Shown one piece after another: positions 34,928 to 48,850 of a stretch of 64,000 bases of DNA. How positions within the stretch are numbered: the first letter of the stretch is position 1; each line of letters begins with the position of its first letter. Source of the DNA: Patagioenas fasciata (Eukaryota > Chordata > Aves > Columbiformes > Columbidae); assembly GCF_037038585.1 (NCBI RefSeq), contig NC_092523.1, positions 46,269,501-46,333,500 of the forward strand, given 5' to 3'. Under the pieces are notes generated by a model, which was not told the DNA's origin, did no database searches, and worked only from the letters and a program-made list of their open reading frames with translations. Both the position numbers and the translations under genes were made by a program.

Positions 34928-35820
34928 CATATTGCTTCTTTATCACCTCATTTCTCTCCTCAGCAAAGATGAATTGCCGTGTAGTTTTGCATTTTTTTAG
35001 CATTATGGTCCTGTTCTTTATAGTGCAAATATATCTGGCCTACTTAGTGGGAAAGTAGTGAATATCATTAACAGGAATTAAAATAAATTCTTGGGCTATT
35101 TTTGTTAGAATTCTACCACCTAATTACATCTCAAAGAAATCATAGTTTATGAAAAAGTAAACAGTTTAACTGATTAGCCTTATCAGAGACAAAGGCACTG
35201 AAAAAAATAACTTTATTTTTTCTCCAAACAGTCCAGAATGTTTTATACTGTCTAGCTAAGTATCAGCACGATGATTACATCCTAACCTACAAACAGGTTT
35301 CTGAAGGAAATTAGCTTTCCCTTACACCTAACAGGAATTGGGCATCTGTCTTCTCAGACACCACTGAAAGTCCTGACCTAATAATTTTAAATTATTTGTA
35401 GTCTGCCAGAGGCTTGCACTTGATAGTTTCTCAGGTAAGTATCCTTTCTGACCCTTTAGAACTGAGCAGAACAGACATCTTTGTGTCAAAAAAACCAGTT
35501 CTGTGTATCAAGAGGTTGCCTTTCCCCAGAACGGATTTTCTTCAACAGCTTAGCTCATTCCATCAGATCTTACAAATATGAGTCAGACTATGCAGCATGC
35601 AGACCATAGCACAAAAAAGTATTTTGCTATGTTAAAAATAAGTATGAATCTACCTGACTTCTGCACAAGTCCAGGAATAAGTGAGAGTTGCAATTCGGAA
35701 CGTGTGCATTGTGTTTTCAGATCAGCTTGTGACTGTATACTTTAAAATTACAGAAAAATCAGCAGTGTAAAGAAACTTGACTCTGCATTGCAAACTATTT
35801 ACCTGGTCTTTTTTTAAGTA

Positions 35821-35842
35821 CCTTATGCCTGGAGGCATAAGG
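35821..35842. repeat. Perfect 9-bp inverted repeat, 4-nt loop
   Basis: CCTTATGCC and GGCATAAGG flank TGGA. A GC-containing short hairpin in intergenic DNA. Confidence 0.75.
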
Positions 35843-36637
35843 CCTACAGTTTGCTCCTTGAAATGTTAAGGACTGCCAAGCAAACCTCAGCTCCTAAGAA
35901 GAAAACAGAAATGAAAAGTTTTGTTCTGTTCCCACTGTAAACAGGGGTAAAATTGGTACCAGGACTGAACAGGGGAAAAAAGGACTTTTAGATGGTGAAG
36001 CTGGCTGGTCGAGACTGCCTCCAGGAGCTACCAGCCTGGAACCTTTTCCTCTTAGAAATCCTAAAATCGCCTAGCTTAAATATACCCTTCTACGTCTCCT
36101 CTTGTGTTTATTGCAATGAAAACACATTATTTTTGGAAAGAACCATAAGCATCAAATATCATTTTGCATAGACACTTTGCAATACAAGGCAGCAAATCAA
36201 TGAGCTTGAAGACAAAAGCATTTCACAGCACTCAAACTTCTCTTTAGGCAGAATAAGTCAAGGCTTCAGCTTCTTGCTACAGTAATGGCTCACAGCATCC
36301 ACAATCCATCGCCTCTCACCTTGTTACCAAATGCAGTAGGTATGTGCATCCCCTGTACCAACCTTTATTTGGACATGTCCTATTGAGTTTGATTGCCTAG
36401 GAAATCTACAATAGTTTTACTATTGCAATATTGTAATAAAGTACTAATATTTACTAGTGAAAAATATTCAATTTATTGGTTATTATTCTTTGTAAATGTT
36501 TACACAGCACAACAGAAGGAACGCTTCTAGTTAAGAAAAAGTTATGTTTAATATAGATGACACCATTCTCTGACGTTTTGCATGGTAAACTCAGTGAAAC
36601 AATGTAGTAATACAGTGATACAGTGTACTATAGTGCT

Positions 36638-38510
36638 AATCACAGAATCACAGAATGTTAGGGATTGGAAGGGACCTCAAAAGATCATCCAGTCCAATCC
36701 CCCTGCCGGAGCAGGAACACCTAGATGAGGTTACACAGGAATGTGTCCAGACAGGTTTTGAATGTCTCCAGAGAAGGAGACTCCACAACCTCCCTGGGCA
36801 GCTTGTTCCAGTGCTCTGTTACCCTCACTGAGAAGTTTCTTCTCAAATTTAAGTGGAACGTCCTGTGTTCCAGTTTGAACTCATTACCCCTTGTCCTATC
36901 ATTGGTTGTCACCGAGAAGTGCCTGGCTCCATCCTCGTGACATTCACCCTTTACATACTTATAAACATTAATAAGGTCACCTCTCAGTCTCCTCTTCTCC
37001 AAGCTCAAGAGACCCAGCTCCCTCAGCCTTTCCTCATAGGGGAGATGCTCCACTCCCTTAATCATCTTTGTTGCCCTACGCTGGACTCTCTCCAGCAGTT
37101 CCCTGTCCTTCTTGAACTGAGAGGCCCAGAAATGGACACAATATTCCAGGTGTGGTCTCACCAGGGCAGAATAGAGGGGAAGGAGAACCTCTCTCAACTA
37201 CTAACCACCCCGCTTCTAATACACCCCAGGATGCCATTGGCCTTGGCCACAAGGGCACAGTGCTGGCTCATGGTCATCCTGCTGTCCACCAGGACCCCCA
37301 GCCCCCTTTCCACTATGCTGCTCTCTAATATGTCATTCCCCAACTTATACTGAAACCTGGGGTTGTTCCTGCCCAGATGCAGGACTCTACACTTTCCCTT
37401 GTCATATTTAATTAATTTTTTCCCTACCCAACTCTCCAGCCTGTCCAGGTCCCGCTGGATGGCAGCACAGCCTTCTGGCGTGTCAGCCACTCCTCCCAGT
37501 TTGGTGCCATCAGCAAACTTGCAGACAGTGCACTCTATTCCCTCATCCAAGTCATTGATGAATATATTGAATAGTACTGGTCCCAGTACCTACCCTTGAG
37601 GGACTCCACTAGATACGGCCTCTGACAAGACTCTGTCCCCTTTACCACAACTCTCTGGCTTCTTTCCTTCAGCCAGTTTGCAGTTCACTTCACTACCTGA
37701 TCATCCAGACCACACTTCCTCAGTTTAACTGTGAGGATGCTGTGGGAGACTGTGTCAAATGCCTTACTGAAGTCAAGATAGATCACATCCACTGCTCTGC
37801 CATCATCTGTCCACCTCGTTATGTCTTCATAAAAGGCTACGAGGTTGGTCAAGCACGACTTCCCCTTGGTGAAGCCATGTTGACTGCCCCTAATGACCAT
37901 CTCATCCTTTATATGCCTTGAGATGGCACCAAGAATAAGTTGTTCCATCACCTTTCCAGGGATGGAGGTGAGGCTGACCAGTCTATAGTTACCCGGGTCC
38001 TCCTTCTTGCCCTTTTTGAAGACTGGGGTGACATTTGCTTTCCTCCAGTCCTCAGGCACCTCTCCTGTTTCCCACGACTTGGCAAAGATGATGGAGGGTG
38101 GTCCAGCAATGACAGCAGCCAGCTCCCTCAGCACCCGTGGGTGCATCCCATCCGGACCCATGGATTTATGGATGTCCAGATCGCTTAATTGCTCCCTAAC
38201 CCGGTCCTCATCAACCAAGGCAAACTCCTCCATTGTCCTGCCTTCCTCTGGGGCCTCAGGGGTACGGGGCTCCTCAGGACAGCTTCTGGCAGAGTAGACA
38301 GAGACAAAGAAGGCATTCAGTAACTCTGCCTTCTCTGTATCTTCTGTCACCAGGGCACCCACCCAGTTCATCAGTGGGCCTACATTGCTTCTGGTGTTAG
38401 TTTTATCTGCCATGCATTTGAAAAAGCTCTTTCTGCTGTCCCTGACAACAGCCTTATGTTCTTCCCAAGTGGCCAGCCCCTCCTTTCATTATCTGTAAGC
38501 TCTCTTCCTA
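36638..38510 (-). mobile_element. 5'-truncated CR1 LINE, about 1.87 kb
   Basis: The 3' end lies at 36638, where reversed tail units AATCACAG AATCACAG AATG are followed by GGGATTGGAAGGGACCTC. The element keeps the second half of ORF2, from the region just before the reverse transcriptase through the C-terminal domain and 3' UTR. The 5' end fades at about 38510, in reversed CR1 text. 5' truncation is normal for target-primed reverse transcription. It is the longest and least diverged CR1 here. Confidence 0.95.
36721..38413 (-). pseudogene. Broken CR1 ORF2 reverse transcriptase
   Basis: The sequence lies in three different frames: 38413-37685, 37550-37194 and 37197-36721. The first part carries RT landmarks: GPDGMHPRVLREL, a NYR-VSLTSIPGKVMEQLI block, HGFTKGKSCLTNL, and palm motif A in YLDFSKAFDTVSH. 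The second part has the catalytic YADD-type motif changed to FADG, so the second metal-binding Asp is lost. The last part is the CR1 C-terminal region from [15 protein letters not shown] to the stop at 36721. Stops and at least one 1-bp deletion lie between the parts (about 37560-37700). It cannot encode an active enzyme. Confidence 0.92.
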
Positions 38511-39459
38511 AACATTATTTTGTAATAATTCGCATGTCAAATATAATTATTAATTTATAGATATGAATAGAACAAATGTCTGCATTGTTCCTTTCTGTGG
38601 AAGATACGAATTTATGTTGAAGAGGGTTCATGTTAGTAAAACTTTTAACATATCATGACATTGATAAATAATAGCAATCATAATGAAGGAGAAAAGAAAG
38701 GTGGAAACTTAAGAATCAGGTTTATGGGAGCTTTACACATGCCAGACTTCAGGTTATTACTATTCTGTTAATCCTAGATGAGCTCAGCCCATGAACTTCT
38801 GGTGCTCTACATATAAATCTGCCAGTAGTACATTGGTTCCAGATCTAATCCATTTTGGTTTTTATTTTTTTTCCCACAAGATTATACGACATACTTGTGT
38901 TATACATTAGAAAGTATTATGATGGTGGTGCAAGAAAGGCAAATTTAAAATCAGGGCTTGGATCCTGCTAACCACATTTATTTTAAGGAAAGAGGACTTC
39001 AGTGTTAGGCAGTACTTCACTGCAAGCCCACAGCTTAAAACAGGTGCTCAGTCTATAGGGGGAAAGTGTCAAGATCCAAAATCACCTTCATGGCTGACAA
39101 CAGCCTGCAGCTACCTTGCTGTCTGCTTTTGATGAATGGCCTGCAGAAAACCAATCAAAAAGAGACCAGTGAAACTAAATACACAATCATTCATTACCTG
39201 GGATTGCAGAAATAGCTCCAGAGGGGCCACTCCAGAAGCTCTGCGGAACAAGCCTTTAAGTCTTCTGCTTCTTTCCACATGTTCAGAGAGGCAGAATTAT
39301 CCACTCCAAACTTACTTGCTGTTTTGGAAACAATTATGTTGATCTTGTGGCTGTTCAAAATTGGAACTCCTTCCTAGCTAGCTAGCCTGAAGCCTGTAGT
39401 GGAGAAAGTTTCCACATTGAGGAGGCTTCTGTGGGTGCGGGACTTTGTCTTGGTCTATC

Positions 39460-39477
39460 CAAAATAGATCTATTTTG
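39460..39477. repeat. Perfect 18-bp palindrome
   Basis: CAAAATAGATCTATTTTG equals its own reverse complement. Short and AT-rich, so chance is possible. Confidence 0.7.
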
Positions 39478-39959
39478 ATTGATTGCAGATTCAGTAGCAT
39501 CCCTTCCCTTGGACTCTTTTGGTCTAAGTTTTTCCACTCTAGACAGGCATACAAAGGATTGAGTCTATATAGAAAAGACCCAACCCTCTCACCTTTCCGC
39601 TGCTCAAAAACAGCTTCTGGCAGCCAGCACATGGATTAGCACTGAATCATCTGAACAGGAATTATTACCGTTTCTGTACACAAGTGGTGGCTTTCACTGG
39701 ACTGAGTAAATCCTGTAAAGGCAAATCTTGCCTAACTCACTCTCTGAAGTTGTACAAGGTATCTATATATCAAAAATATAGTTTGTTCAGGTTTGCAACA
39801 AACCCCTGACAAGATGCCTAGCAGAACGCTACTGAAGAAAAGAAGTTACTATGGGACTGATGAATATGTGAATTGAAAGCTGCCAACAGGGTAGGGAGGG
39901 AAGGAATTTATTGTCAGTTTGCAAGATGCAGAAGAGTAAGCAGTAGAGTCCCTTAGAGA

Positions 39960-40672
39960 ATTAGTTTTAGTTAAGATTTTCATCCATGACCTGCAGAAGG
40001 AAAGGATATAGATGTATGTCTCAGTTTGGAGGTGATACTGAACTCTTTCAGGGAGCCAAATGGCACCCACATGTGGCAAGGAGCACTAGAGATGCAATGC
40101 ATAGCTGAGTGAATGCAGTAAAAAGTGGCAGATGAGCTCATGTGCAAATATATAGCGCGTCTAGGGAGAATAGTCTAAGCCATGCTCACACAGTGCTGAA
40201 CTCAAAACTGGCAGCTTCAGCTCAGGAAAGAGACCTGGGGGTCTCTGAAATCATCTGCTCAAAATGCAGCAGCAGCCAAAAATGCCAACAAAATTTTGGG
40301 TGTACTCAGAAAGGATGCTTGAGACCATAAAACCTTGGTGCATCCACATCTTGCACACTGTGAACAATCCTATTTCCACATTTTACAATAAGAAGGACAT
40401 AAGAAATTAAAGAAAATGCAGAGAAGAGCAACTAAGATGATTACAGGGATGGAGCAATTGCTGTTACAGGGAATCAGAAAAGGCTGTGACTTTTCATGAT
40501 CTTCTCGCTCCTCTAGGCTGAGTGGAATATGATCAAGTTTATAAGATTGTGAGGGCACTGAGTAAAGCAAATACAGAATTATTGTTTGCTGAAGTCCTGT
40601 AATGTCCTATGGGCACTCACTGTAAATAACTGGAGAATCCCTTCCAATCCCTAACATTCTGTGATTCTGTGA
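39960..40672 (+). mobile_element. Old CR1 LINE fragment
   Basis: The 3' end is clear: CCCTTCCAATCCCTAACATT then CTGTGATTCTGTGA at 40672. Upstream text resembles decayed CR1 ORF2, for example TTTGGAGGTGATACTGAACTC near 40025 (the region after the catalytic motif) and AGAAAATGCAGAGAAGAGCAAC near 40410. The 5' limit is uncertain; similarity may extend to about 39700. No intact frame remains. It is opposite in orientation to the 36.6-kb CR1. Confidence 0.75.
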
Positions 40673-43606
40673 ACCATTTAAAACCTAAAAAGAAAGTATT
40701 TTTAATAATACCACAGGTCACTACCTACTCTGCCTTCTGGCATCTGCTCTTACAGGAGGTTGTGGGGACCCACTGTACCAGCAAGTTTAAGAAGGCAAAA
40801 GCAGACAAATTCCAGGGCAGCAGATCCAGAAAGAGATGCTGGAAGGAAGAGGCAGGAATGTGCTCACTGGCACCCAGTGGAGGGGGATGGACTGGAGACA
40901 AGCAGGATCATGAGTTGTCCCCAAATAGCATTTCCTATTGCCACTGTTGGAGATGAAACGGATGATTAGTTTGACCCAGAAGGCCATTTTCTGTGTTGTC
41001 ATGTAAATAAGACCCTGCACTCCTTGGCTAGAGCTTAAAGCTGCCACTTCAGAGTTATTTCCACCCATTTAATTTTGATTGCATCTCAGCAGGCAGCAAA
41101 TGGTGCAGGATATTTCTCAACTGAAAGAACTGTGTGGTAATTAACAATGGCAGGGATTTTATTGTTGTTGTTTTGACCTCGTCATTTTTTTTCAGTGAAG
41201 TTAGGAAAAATATGAGGCTTTGCAAAAATGAAAGGAGGTGAACAGTGTTAAATAGATATGGATCTTTTGTATAAATCTATAGAACTTAAAAGTGATGTAA
41301 ATCCAGTCAACTAAGAAATACGTTGAGTGAAGAGAATGAGTTAGGCAGGCACAAATTTTTTTTTTTTTAATGAACATATTTTTAGGGCTTTGTTTTGTTA
41401 CAGTCATTGAAATTTTTGGATCAGAGTCAAATTTATACAGCTCAATTTTGTTCCCAGGTTTTCTGATGGTGTGACTGTTGTACATTGCATGGTGAGCATT
41501 TTCCTCAGAAATGAGGAGTAACTCTAATAAAGATATCGGAAGCTGGGTCTAAATAATTAAAGTAGGACCAGAGTCCTGGAGGCTGTATAATCCCCTCTGT
41601 AAAATTGTCTCTTTTGGCAGAGCTTCCTTCTCATTTTGAGGATTTCATAAGAATCAAACACTCTACTTTCTCCTTACCCAACCTTTTCTGATGCACATGT
41701 TTGTCCTTCTCTGTCCATTTTTCTCTCAACAACCCTCACGGCAGAGGACTCCTTCACTTTTCACTATTTCTCATCTTTCCTTCTCCCACATCAGAGAGAA
41801 GTCTGAAAATGCTGAGGAGTGCTCCACCACCCCTCAAGAGAAGGTGTTTTTATGTTGCAGAATATGCTGACAAAACATCTTTTACATCGCATGCTGTTCC
41901 ATGGCATGCTTATGGCTACTTATTTATATTTGTCAGACTTCACAGCATCTCAAGACAATAATCAGGTTGTGGTTTTGATATCCATTTGCTGTGTCACAAT
42001 GCAGAGAGAACACCAAATCACATCCCCTGGAAATGTGCTATATTTGAGCAAAAGGTTGAAATGGGGTATCTATTTTTTTTTTTCCTGGAGAGAACGAGAG
42101 CAAATAGCTAATCAAGAGGTGGAAAGAAATCTCACATACTGGTTATCTGGTATTTGAATTAATGGATGGCAATTTGCTCTGCATATAATTTACAATCTGT
42201 GTGTCCCTATATATAACAGCAATAGTAAGAACAAAAATCAGCTATTCTCTCACTGCTTTTAAATTTAGTTTGGTGTTGCTTGCATCAGCCTTAACTTACC
42301 TTGGTCTATTGTAGCCACACACAAGAAAAAACCCCACACTTCTCTATAATTAAGCATGGGAACTTGTTTCTGTTTATAGGTGCTCTGAAATCCGCTGTTT
42401 ATTTCCAACACTGTGAAATTTAATGGGCATCTAGAGAGTAAATTGTGTTAGTGTTGAATTCTGTGATCAGGTAAGCTGGAGATGGTTGAGGAACAATCCC
42501 TCAAGGCAGAAACTTTTTTGTTTTCTTGTTTAACAGGTTGTTATAATGTGTTGCTGACATAATCTCTGGACAATCAAATCATAATTCTGATCATGCCTGA
42601 TTGATCTCTGTTGCTTGACATTTCCCATTGTTAGCACAGAGGGCTCATTGTCCAACATGAAGTAAGCAATCAAAATTTGAAAGGCAGTACTCTCTAAAAC
42701 CACACTGAACATCTCACCACACTCCCAGCATCTCACAGTGAATTCACCTGAAGCAACTGCAGCCATTCCCTGCACCGGTTTTCAGTTCCAAGAAGGACTG
42801 AGTAAAGGCTGCTGGGATGCACAGCGTAACTCCTCCCTTCTGTTTTCAGTGTTTTTTCTGCACTAGGTGTTCCAGACATATAATCATAAATCTTTGGCTG
42901 TCATCAGCCCACATAAATCATGGCATTGCCATGAAGCATGAAAGAGAACACAGTTAAACTGTCTAGGAACAAATCTGGAGGCAGAATAGTGGGCACCTCT
43001 AGTGCTGTAGAGGCCAAAATGTTTATCCCTCACATTATTTGCTCACAAACTCCCTAGCAATCAGCACTGACAAATAGCCTTTTCAGTATTCCCCAGGGGA
43101 AAACTCAATAGCATCCAGTATTTAAATCACCTTTGAAGGCTTTACTAACCCTCAGACTCTCAGGTATGACTGACAGTATCCCTAGCAGCAGCTGCATCCC
43201 TTAAACCATCATCACAGGTACCTGAGTTATCTTACTGAAGTGGTGAACATCTCCCCATCACACACTTTCTGAGCTTCCTCCAGTGTTTCTATCCCCAGCA
43301 GTGCTGCTATAGTGCATTAGGAAGCTGTGAAGAGCACATGCTTTCACATCCTTGGGGACGCTCTGAGGGAGGTGGCTGCTCGTGGGCTGCATCTGCTCAC
43401 AGACTCAGCAGATCCTACAGAGCGTTAGTGGGTTTCCTACATCTCTCTGTTCCCTGTCTAATCTTGATTCACTCCACAGTGGCAATCACAGCTTGAAACC
43501 TAAGGAGAAATCAGTAAAGCTGTATTATCCTCACAATCAGTCTGAAATTTGATTTGCCCTTCTCTTCTCCCTGTGTGAGCCCTGAGCCCAAATTTTCTCA
43601 GTCTGT

Positions 43607-43622
43607 CAATATATATATATAT
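43607..43622. repeat. Short (TA)n tract
   Basis: Seven to eight TA units in otherwise non-repetitive DNA. Confidence 0.7.
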
Positions 43623-43829
43623 CCATTGTACAGTCATCCCCATGTTCCTTCCTTTGATTTGTTTTCGTCTTCTCCTCTACTATAGCTGTCTTTTGTCATT
43701 TGTGCTTTATCTTTAAATGACTGAAGAAATTTATAGATTTTTTTTCAAACAGTGCAGTTTTTTACATGACACATAACATGATGTACTTCTTTATGGCTCA
43801 TCTGCTTCCCTCATAAGGTAAAATGCTCT

Positions 43830-43859
43830 ATGCATCTTGAAAAAAAATAAAAGATGCAT
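43830..43859. repeat. 9-bp inverted repeat around an A-rich loop
   Basis: ATGCATCTT and AAGATGCAT are separated by a 12-nt A-rich loop. A minor hairpin. Confidence 0.6.
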
Positions 43860-46026
43860 CAAAAATAGCTTTTGTGGATATAGGAGGGGAGATAAATAGT
43901 TCTGTTACAAATTACTGTTAGTTAAGCCACCTGTGATTGCTGAGAGTGTTTGGAAGCAAACCCTATGAGATAAAGAGGTTGCATACATGCACATACAAGA
44001 AATGGTTGTGTATTTTCCCAGTTCTTTTTGCTTTTAGGCTGAGGGGAAAAGTTGAAGCGGGAAAAGTTGACATTTAGACAGAGGCAGAGCCAGCTTTGCC
44101 AATTCTTGCAAGTATCACAACTGTTAATGCTTTCTCTTCAAGTTCCAAACGCTAGCAGCAAGAAATTGCAGAGGAATATTCATTTCTGAGTATATTTTGA
44201 GCCCTTCTGATCTCGTGGAAAGATTTGAAGCTGCTTCAGAAATGTAGCCTAAAGAATAAAATAGAATATAAATTTAAAAGGCAAGGCTTAACATCTTATG
44301 ACTTTTAAACAAGTCTGATGTTTTTCCAACTACACGAATTTTGAAGACGGAATTGGCAATACTGTACATTATAGCTTTAATCCAGTTGAAGAAAACAGAC
44401 CTGTTAGGTATACTATTTAAAATGCAGGGAAGTGCTGTCCTGACTAACAATTACCTTTATGTTTTATGTTCAGGTACTCTGCTGGTTCAAGACCTTTCTA
44501 TGTTTACAATATGATAAAGACTCTAAAAGAAGTTATTTACTTTGCAAAATTAGAGTCAATTATCTAGATAGAATTCATGCCAGGGCATGAAACTAAAACA
44601 AAATTTTTACTCCTAAATTAGAAACTTCAGCTTATAGTCACAGTGTTTCACAAAAACCTTTCTTAATAATTCTTCATTGCTCTTTCTAGTAACTTTCCTG
44701 TGTTATTATTTTTTCTGTATTTAGGAGAAAGCAATTTATTTCTAATAATTTCTGCAGCAGCTACAGCATTTTTATTACCACACCGTAGAAGGATCTGAAA
44801 TATGTCAGTGAGCATATTTTGCAAGCCATCTGTAAACACTTCACTGATAGAAAGTTGGCACCATTTCTCAAATTACTGGATACTGCAGCTTTCGCATTAA
44901 AGTATGGAGCATATTCTTAGACTCAGTCAAGGCTGTTCCTCGGTGCAGGCCAGACAAACTGAAAGACCAATCTGATCCAGATTGTTGGAGAAGTTCGCTG
45001 CATTTGTGCTAGGTCTGGATTATTAGGACTTCCAAGAAGCACGTGGTTTCATATGTGGAATGGCCCCTATTCAACACCGCAGGAAAGCTGCCAATCAACT
45101 ACTGCTGTTCAATTGCTTCTGGGCAGGGGTTCTCCTGACTGTGGTTTGAGAGGCACTAACCATTCCGTTGGGCCATTCCCCAGATTCTTCTTTCAGGATG
45201 CCTTTAGCATCACCTGTGAAGTAAATGTACGACAAACCACCATGCAGTGCACTAGTTCTTTGAAGGACCCTCACCTGCTCTGCAGGCTCTCATGGAAAGG
45301 GAAGTTTAGTTTATTCTTGGATGCTGAGCACTTGTAAGCCACACTTCAGGGATCACACCTCATCCTCTGTTCTACAACTCTTCCCTTACAAGGGCCATCC
45401 TCCTGATTGCAATGTTTCCCATGGAAGACAGTAATATTTGTAGTTTGTTCCAGCAATGGTGATAACTACTAAAGGAGATGTACACTGAGATAAATGCTGG
45501 TAGTAGAGGTTCTCTGCAGGTCTAACAGACCTGCCCCAGGCTTGCACCTCATTCCTCCCCAAGAAACATCTATGAATATGGATGTTTCAGATAGGCTTGA
45601 ACTGATGCTTGTAGCTATCAGCAGTGAGATACGTGGGATATCATTATTTCTTTTATATTTATGCCTGTCCTTCAGCCTTTGGAAAACATCATGTTTGTCG
45701 GAGGCTAGGCTTGCCCTTATGTACTCAACAAGACCATTTTTATCCCTTTCAGAAATGGGGATATTTGGCAGTAATTAATATCTCTTTGTTATACCGAGGT
45801 GATCAACATCTATAAAAATGGACACAGAAACAATTCCTCCAGACTATCAGAAGTGTTTATTGCACTTTATAGTGTCTGAGAAGAATGATTCAAATTAAAA
45901 TCAAAATGACTCTCAGAAGAATTAAAATTGCTTAATTCATTTTTGCACAGGAGAACAAAAAGTAACTGTTAAGCATAATGTTATAATTGCCTCTCTAGTA
46001 GTCTATATTCAGGGTGAATTCCCACT

Positions 46027-46089
46027 GGCTTAACTTTATTTGCTATTAAAGACCTATTAAATGAATTGCATAACAAATAAAGTTAAGCC
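46027..46089. repeat. Perfect 16-bp inverted repeat, 31-nt loop
   Basis: GGCTTAACTTTATTTG (46027-46042) and CAAATAAAGTTAAGCC (46074-46089) are exact reverse complements. The pairing continues outward with ACT/AGT after a one-base bulge. See findings. Confidence 0.93.
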
Positions 46090-48759
46090 TAGTTAGATAC
46101 CAGGAAAAACAAGTCAGGAGGTAGTGGTGGCCTCTTAAAAAAATTGTACAAAGATGTGATAAAACCCAGAAATATAAATACTAATTTCAAGGAAAAACAA
46201 GGGTGGCATTTGTCTGACACTAGAATTAATTATAAATAAAATGGAATGCAAACAACATAAATGAACCCAAATTCACTAAACATATAACTCAAAGAGTTTA
46301 TGATAAGAAATACAAAACCATACCACATGCTTATTCTGTGTGTACTTGAATCTATAAGTATGCTGTAGCTGGAAAATAAGAGAACTGCTGCTTGACTAGT
46401 ACTACATTTACTTTAGTATTCTTTTTAAAAGAGGCATGTTTTTTCAAGTCACCAAGTCCACACTTTTTTCACATTTCATAGCTATCAAGCAAACTTTGAA
46501 ACATGGATATTTCTGATTTCTTGAACTGGCCCTGAAGTAAGACTATTGTAGTAGATTGTGTGGAGCACACTAAAAAACAGTGTCTTTGGGCCTTATCCCA
46601 AAGGAAAGTCAAGTTCTTGGAGATCTTTACATTGACTTACGGGGAGAATAAGCCTGGAAATTAGTACCATTAATATTAAGGAGTAATAGAATTAAATAAA
46701 CAGTAATAATTATGCATGATAACTTAATATAGTTTAGTAATTTGCCTATATGGGGTTATGCTATGCCTCTGTTTCTTAAACTATACCACTTATGCTGTGT
46801 TCACCCTTTTATGCAGGGTTGGAACAGAACGGACAACTTAAAGAGTCACCGATCACTGCTTTCAGAGGATCACTGCATCCCCATAATAAAAGTTAAACTA
46901 CTTTAAGGGACAACATTTCAGGGCCTCACAAAGCATTTTTATAAACATAGGTGCGTCTATATATGCATCACATGCAGAGAAAAAAGAAAAGATTTCTAAT
47001 TCATATGAAAAGTCAGATTTTGTGAGGTCAAAATGCAGTTAGATAGTTCCACCCCTCAATTAATGCATATTGGTCTGGAAGCGTTTCCAAAGCAGAATTC
47101 TTCATCCAGACAGAAATCAGGTCTCTGCCTTGCCCAGAGTAACAAAAAGCCATTCACCAGACTACAGACCAGGAGGTTCAATTGTTCCAACCCAAAAGAA
47201 TTAAGATGAAAGGGAGAGCTACAGGTTGGTTGACTTGAAGGAAATATGTGCCCAGCCTATGGCACATGACACTGAACAGCTGACTATGGAGAGTATTATG
47301 ACCCATAAATTGTCATCACGTTCAGTGGTCCTAATGGTGATCACTGTGATTTTCTTTTAAAGTATACTCTTATCGAGCCACAGGTCTCAAGGTTTGATTG
47401 TCCCTGTATAAAGAGTGAGTGATCTGTCTGCCTTTGGCAGTCTGCAATACAGAAAAACTCTGTTATACACTTGCAGCTATTCTTCATGGCAGAGAGTTAG
47501 TATTTAGGGCTTCAGATGTATAGGCTTTCCATATGCACGTTAGAACAATTTGAAAGGTTATCATCCCCAGCTGCCTGTTCTTTCTCTCTGCCAGAGCTCA
47601 TTTCTCCTGCAGCAGAGACAACTGAATGGCTGGCACATTATGTGCACTGTTCATGACCTGGCACATCTATTTCAGCTCACACTATTAACTGGCTGGGCTA
47701 TGAGTGTAGGCGGCAGAACACCTTCACTTATCATCCCTATTGGACTTAGCTGCAGTGGTTTAAGTGTGTAACAGTTCCCTCCCACAGGTGATAGCCAAAT
47801 CCCACAGGTGCTGAGGACAAAGCGCTAAATCCCACCTGTGCAGGGTCCTTAGGGTTGCTACAAAGCACAGTTGCCCACACAGTGTGTCTCAGTCTCTGGA
47901 CAGTGGCAGGAAAAAGAAGCAAGTGGCTTCCAGTGTTGCTGTGTCAGCACAGTCAGATGACCCTGGTAATCAGGAGAGGGCTAGGCACATCCAGGTGTAG
48001 TGGCCCTAGGAGAAGTCAGCCTGAGAAACTTTCCAGTTAGGAGTTCAGGCAAAGTGCTAAAACCGGCTATTTGAGAAAAAGCGTGGAGAAGGATTTGGAA
48101 AATTCAGTAATAAGTGCGGCAAAGCAGCCCACTGACTTGTAGGAACCACACTGTGCACCTAGAAGAATATGCCAGGAGGTATCAAGTCAGCCAAAAATCA
48201 GAAAGAAATTGAAGTGAGGTACACATTCTAAATGAGAAGCCCTCCCAGGACAGCTGCTTCTCCAGCCTCACCCAAGATTATCACAGCCTGGAACACATCG
48301 TTCATGTATTCACTTGAGTGAAGAGCAATGCAGCTTCAACATCTGTTCCAGTTCTGCAGTAGAAAGGACAGGACGGTTGTCTCCTACACACCCAGGGGAC
48401 TAGTTCACCTCAGAAGTGTGCTGTTGTGGAAGGTATCCCTTCTCTTTTGTCTGAGTAATGTGTGGTCTGAGAATGACTTTTCTAGCAGAATTTTGAGAAT
48501 GTAGTTTGTGAATAAATCTGGAGCTGTTTGGCACACCCAGAGATTAGTGAATGCCAGACAGCAAGAGGCACTGAGGGGCCATTATGGATGCAAATTATCA
48601 GAATTTAAGCACATTGGGGATGAGGAAGCTGTTACTCAGAATTTCAGAAATTTCAAATAGCATTTTAATTTTGAAAGTAGACACCTCAATTTGCAAGTGT
48701 GATCTAGGTTTCTTGGTGGATTCGGTTTTTTTGATCTGGACATGTTTCAAAATATATCA

Positions 48760-48850
48760 GTGAATCAGTGGGAGTTAGGGGCTTTGATGTCTTAAATGCC
48801 AGTTTCCATCTGTAAGCCTCTGAATACCTTTCTGAGCCTGGGACTCAGTA
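48760..48850. repeat. Possible ancient interspersed repeat
   Basis: AATCAGTGGGAGTTAGGGGC, then GAATACCTTTCTGAGCCTGG, resembles a common sauropsid repeat that contains GTGGGAGTTAGGTGCCTAAA and ACCTTTGAGAATCTGG. It is highly diverged. Confidence 0.33.

Larger units (their letters stand above)
30599..36637. other. Intergenic, nothing coding recognised
   Basis: Holds the palindrome at 32.26 kb, the A17 run at 31.38 kb, the 13-bp repeat at 34.89 kb and the hairpin at 35.82 kb. A 120-codon plus-strand frame at 33066-33428 has no recognisable domain. Confidence 0.5.
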
